From Gammaproteobacteria bacterium (GTDB taxonomy: Bacteria; Pseudomonadota; Gammaproteobacteria; Berkiellales; Berkiellaceae), in contig VGTX01000031.1 in assembly GCA_016874315.1 (NCBI GenBank), positions 1 to 9,149 of the forward strand: a stretch of DNA of 9,149 bases, in the 5' to 3' direction. Shown one piece after another: positions 6,861-9,149 of this stretch (position 1 is the stretch's first letter; the number at the start of each line of letters is the position of its first letter). The notes below the pieces were generated by a model. That model saw nothing but the letters and a program-made list of their open reading frames with translations, was not told the origin of the DNA and searched no databases. Both the position numbers and the translations under genes were made by a program.

Positions 6861-6996
6861 AATCGACACATGAATCTCGGATGAGAAATCCCATGTGATG
6901 ATATCGACAAACGAGATGATTGTCACGCCGAACCAGCGCACCGCGGCAATATGGACAAACTAAAAAATCTATTATTTTCAATAACCTTTTCGACAT
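6745..6996 (-). CDS. Trm112 family (YcaR-like) small zinc-ribbon protein
   Basis: Small protein of the Trm112/YcaR family, which usually sits beside lpxK or kdsB; its bacterial role is poorly defined. Visible features are LLKII (5-9), CPYCRGAL (14-21), LVCRYHH (28-34) and GFLIRD (36-41), matching family LLEI..CPxCxGxL...LxC...xxPIRDGIP. Differences are a longer link before the first CPxC, His33 where many relatives have a fourth Cys, and DSCVDF replacing the usual DGIPVM. At 83 residues it exceeds the common ~60; residues from about 46 onward are encoded antisense to holB. The start is backed by GAGG four bases upstream and lies inside the lpxK 3' end (19-nt overlap), implying translational coupling. 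No kdsB follows, unlike E. coli. Confidence 0.8.
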   Translation of the reverse strand: MSKRLLKIIDFLVCPYCRGALVRRDNHLVCRYHHMGFLIRDSCVDFTWEHARRGELKDFEEASSSDINTQNIPTDTAGSAKGA

Positions 6997-7982
6997 AATC
7001 CCTCAATATACTTTAGTATGGATAGAGAAATATTTTTTTCTATCTCGATTTTGAGAGGAATAATCCAAACATTATCCTCTGCAGTGAGCTCATCTTTTAT
7101 CTTAATCCAATCTTTTTCGGTCATTAAAATAGGTTTATTTTTCTGACGAATGTATTCAAGCTGGATGGATGTTGGAGAGGTATGGTCGCTTTTTATAATC
7201 CATGTTATATCAGCAATATATTGGGTGAGAAATTTTTGGATAGGTTCGGGCTTTGCAACCCCTAAGATTGCAATAACACTTTCGAAGGAGCGAAGTTGGA
7301 CTTTTTGGAGCGAGTGATGATGATAAACGAATTCTGACATTTTCTTGAGCACACCAGGGCTACGTGATAGATCGTTACTGACACTCAAAAAAAAATCAAC
7401 ATCATTGACGCATTCCCAAGGCATGCGCAAAGGGCCCATTGGAAGAAGATATCCATTGCCGATATTGTCAGGGTCACACAATAAAATAGAACAATCAGGG
7501 AGAATGTCGGGTGACTGGAGGCCATCATCACAAAGGATGATATCGTATTCTCCTTTATGCTGAGTACAAATAAAATTAATTGCGGACGACCGGGATGGAG
7601 CAACAACAATTGAGCATCGAAGTTTATGGCCAAGCAGAGCCATTTCATCACCCATTTGATTGACAGGATATGTTTCAGTAAAGATTTGCGAATTTTTTAT
7701 AGGTCTGGAGGCACAATAAGGCTTTCCAGCAATGACTACTCGATAATGCTGTGCAATAAGACATTCTGCAAGCCAAGCTACGAATGGAGTTTTTCCATTA
7801 CCTCCAACAGATATATTACCCACAACACACACTGGTATTTTATTCTTCGATGGGTAATGGAGTTTTTTCCTAGCATACGCGATGAGTTGAAGCACTGGAA
7901 CAAAGATTGCTAATAACCAACAAAGTCTATTGCTCTGCCATATGACATTAAGGCTATGCGCCATCCGGTCACGTAATGACAT
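6978..7982 (-). CDS. lpxK: tetraacyldisaccharide 4'-kinase
   Basis: Inner-membrane-associated kinase that phosphorylates the 4' position of the lipid A disaccharide. With the start chosen here it has 334 residues, normal for the family (E. coli 328). An N-terminal hydrophobic helix (about 20-37) is followed by the P-loop GNISVGGNGKTP (55-66), GDE (111-113), DDGLQ (152-156), NGYLLPMGPLR, a DH pair (266-267) and MTEKD (287-291), all family landmarks. Two spots are odd: the usual SRGYG after the first strand reads AGKPYCAS (85-92), and DDGLQH has Ser in place of His. ATG 7982 overlaps msbA by 14 nt. ATG 7964 is also plausible, while an upstream in-frame ATG at 8030 would force a 62-nt overlap. 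It lies between msbA and the Trm112-like gene, the gammaproteobacterial order. Confidence 0.94.
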   Translation of the reverse strand: MSLRDRMAHSLNVIWQSNRLCWLLAIFVPVLQLIAYARKKLHYPSKNKIPVCVVGNISVGGNGKTPFVAWLAECLIAQHYRVVIAGKPYCASRPIKNSQIFTETYPVNQMGDEMALLGHKLRCSIVVAPSRSSAINFICTQHKGEYDIILCDDGLQSPDILPDCSILLCDPDNIGNGYLLPMGPLRMPWECVNDVDFFLSVSNDLSRSPGVLKKMSEFVYHHHSLQKVQLRSFESVIAILGVAKPEPIQKFLTQYIADITWIIKSDHTSPTSIQLEYIRQKNKPILMTEKDWIKIKDELTAEDNVWIIPLKIEIEKNISLSILKYIEGLCRKGY

Positions 7983-9149
7983 TCTGATTTTCTCGGAAAG
8001 ATTGAGCATACAACTGAGCATAGTAGCCATTCTTTTCTATTAATTCAGCGTGCGTACCTTGCTCAATAATCATGCCTTTATCAAGAAATAAAATTTTATC
8101 AGCACGAATAATTGTATTGAGATGATGTGCAATCACTAAGGTTGACGAGCGTGACATTAAGGAGGTTAGGGCACGCTGCACCTGCTCCTCTGAATCTGCA
8201 TCGAGAGCCGATGTTGCTTCATCAAGAATAAGAAGCGGAGCATTTTTATAAAATGCGCGCGCGAGTGCTAAACGTTGCCGCTCACCGCCCGAGAGGCGAT
8301 ACCCACCAACACCAATTTTTGTTAAAAAGCCTTGGGGCATTTCATTAATAAAATCCTCTGCAAAAGCCAGTTGGGCGGCATGCCGCAATTCAACCCAATC
8401 TATTTCTTTGGAGCCATAAGCGATGTTTGCGGCAATAGTATCATTAAATAAGATTGTTTCCTGCCCTACGAATGCAATATCTTTACGAAGCGTGAGCAAT
8501 GGCATTGTAGTGATATCAATATCGTTTAATAATATCTGTCCCTGAAAAGCATAAAACCGAGGAACGAGTGAAACTAAGGTGCTTTTTCCACCGCCAGAAG
8601 GCCCTACGAGCGCAATGGTTTGGCCTGGGAGTAATTTAAAAGAGATATTTTGCAATGATGCTGTTTCATTTTGTTCAGGATAGCAAAATGTCACATTACA
8701 AAATTCTAGAGAAGCGGGAATTGGTTGCTTAGAGTGCACAGAACATTCATTAACTTTCTTATCGGACGATGAATCAATGTGTTCTTTAGGATATTGCTTG
8801 AGTTTCATTAAAGACTCACTTGATGCAACAACTTTATGTGAGAGCTCACTGACTGCACTCAACTGTTTAAGTGGGCGTAGTAAAGCAAGAATTGCTGTTA
8901 AGAGGCATGCAAAGTCTCCTCCTGATAATCGGCAAAAAGGCGATTGAGCAAGAAATAAAATAAGTGCAATAATCATTCCTCCAATCATTTGAACAGAGGC
9001 TGCGCTACGTGCGACAATTTTTGCTTCATTTAATCGAGCATCATGATGTGCATCCACAGATTGAGCAAATTTCTGTACTTCCATATCATAACCTAAGAAG
9101 GATTTTACAATCATGTGTCCAAGAATGACTTCTTGCAATCGATGATCGA
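7969..9149 (-). CDS. msbA: lipid A export ABC transporter, permease/ATPase, N-terminus cut by window edge
   Basis: Homodimeric inner-membrane flippase that moves lipid A core to the periplasmic face using ATP. The visible 392 residues cover about the last two thirds: the end of the intracellular loop (LQEVILGHMIVKSF), two membrane helices (roughly 50-67 and 79-91 of the visible part, ending in the conserved ALLRPLKQLSAV), and a full nucleotide-binding domain. That domain has Walker A GPSGGGKST (182-190), a Q-loop FVGQ, signature LSGGERQ (285-291), Walker B LLILDEATSALD (305-316) and the switch His in IAHHL. Family members commonly read IAHRL; His-His here is a mild change outside the catalytic residue. 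The reading frame stays open to the right edge, so the true start is not in the window. The stop overlaps the lpxK start. Another exporter of this family is possible, but lpxK linkage favours MsbA. Confidence 0.93.
   Translation of the reverse strand, partial: DHRLQEVILGHMIVKSFLGYDMEVQKFAQSVDAHHDARLNEAKIVARSAASVQMIGGMIIALILFLAQSPFCRLSGGDFACLLTAILALLRPLKQLSAVSELSHKVVASSESLMKLKQYPKEHIDSSSDKKVNECSVHSKQPIPASLEFCNVTFCYPEQNETASLQNISFKLLPGQTIALVGPSGGGKSTLVSLVPRFYAFQGQILLNDIDITTMPLLTLRKDIAFVGQETILFNDTIAANIAYGSKEIDWVELRHAAQLAFAEDFINEMPQGFLTKIGVGGYRLSGGERQRLALARAFYKNAPLLILDEATSALDADSEEQVQRALTSLMSRSSTLVIAHHLNTIIRADKILFLDKGMIIEQGTHAELIEKNGYYAQLYAQSFRENQNVIT

Noticed and set aside
7345..7913. Plus-strand open frames of 72 and 95 codons
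   Set aside because: Both are antisense shadows of lpxK, which has all its family motifs.
7983..8030. Longer lpxK start at 8030 (16 extra residues)
   Set aside because: It would lie 62 nt inside msbA and add residues before the usual N-terminal helix; ATG 7982 or 7964 fits the family length better.
9136..9138. TTG at 9138 as a start codon for the ABC transporter gene
   Set aside because: The frame stays open to the edge (DHRLQEV...) and the visible protein begins in the middle of the membrane domain, so this is an internal Leu codon.
1..9149. CRISPR array, tRNA, rRNA or insertion sequence
   Set aside because: No regularly spaced repeats, no cloverleaf-like segments and no transposase or terminal inverted repeats were seen around the orphan pair.

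Overview
The window looks like a chromosomal stretch of an A+T-rich Gram-negative bacterium. Lipid A genes (msbA, lpxK) and bacterial fatty-acid genes (acpP, fabF) establish the envelope type. The order msbA-lpxK-Trm112 and the pairing tmk-holB fit Proteobacteria. Two large proteins of unknown family, a shortened HolB and tightly overlapping genes suggest a host-associated or reduced-genome lineage, possibly a Legionellales-type gammaproteobacterium. That placement is inference: Tmk, LpxK and HolB are all divergent, so I would not name a genus.

Layout. (1) 1-614, minus strand: acpP followed by the 5' part of fabF, which runs off the left edge. (2) 615-783: a divergent intergenic region with candidate promoters for both directions. 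(3) 784-5483, plus strand: two consecutive orphan genes of nearly equal size (747 and 749 codons). Each has its own promoter-like box, and they share a short N-terminal block around DLIIL(H/K)DP. A 206-bp gap between them contains a palindrome that overlaps an extended -10 box. (4) 5533-6860, plus strand: tmk and a divergent, short holB, coupled by an ATGA overlap. (5) 6745-9149, minus strand: msbA (3' two thirds, cut by the right edge), lpxK and a Trm112-like gene, each overlapping the next. The 3' end of the Trm112-like gene runs 116 bp into the 3' end of holB on the opposite strand.

How the genes fit together. AcpP and FabF supply acyl chains. LpxK adds the 4'-phosphate to lipid A, and MsbA flips the lipid A core across the inner membrane. 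Tmk makes dTDP for DNA synthesis, and HolB is the delta' subunit of the polymerase III clamp loader. In enterobacteria acpP, fabF, tmk and holB lie in one co-directional cluster. Here the cluster is broken: acpP-fabF points away from tmk-holB, and the two orphan genes sit between them. That insertion is the least conventional part of the window. The second orphan has an ankyrin-like stretch and a hydrophilic tail, so a host-interaction role is possible but unproven.
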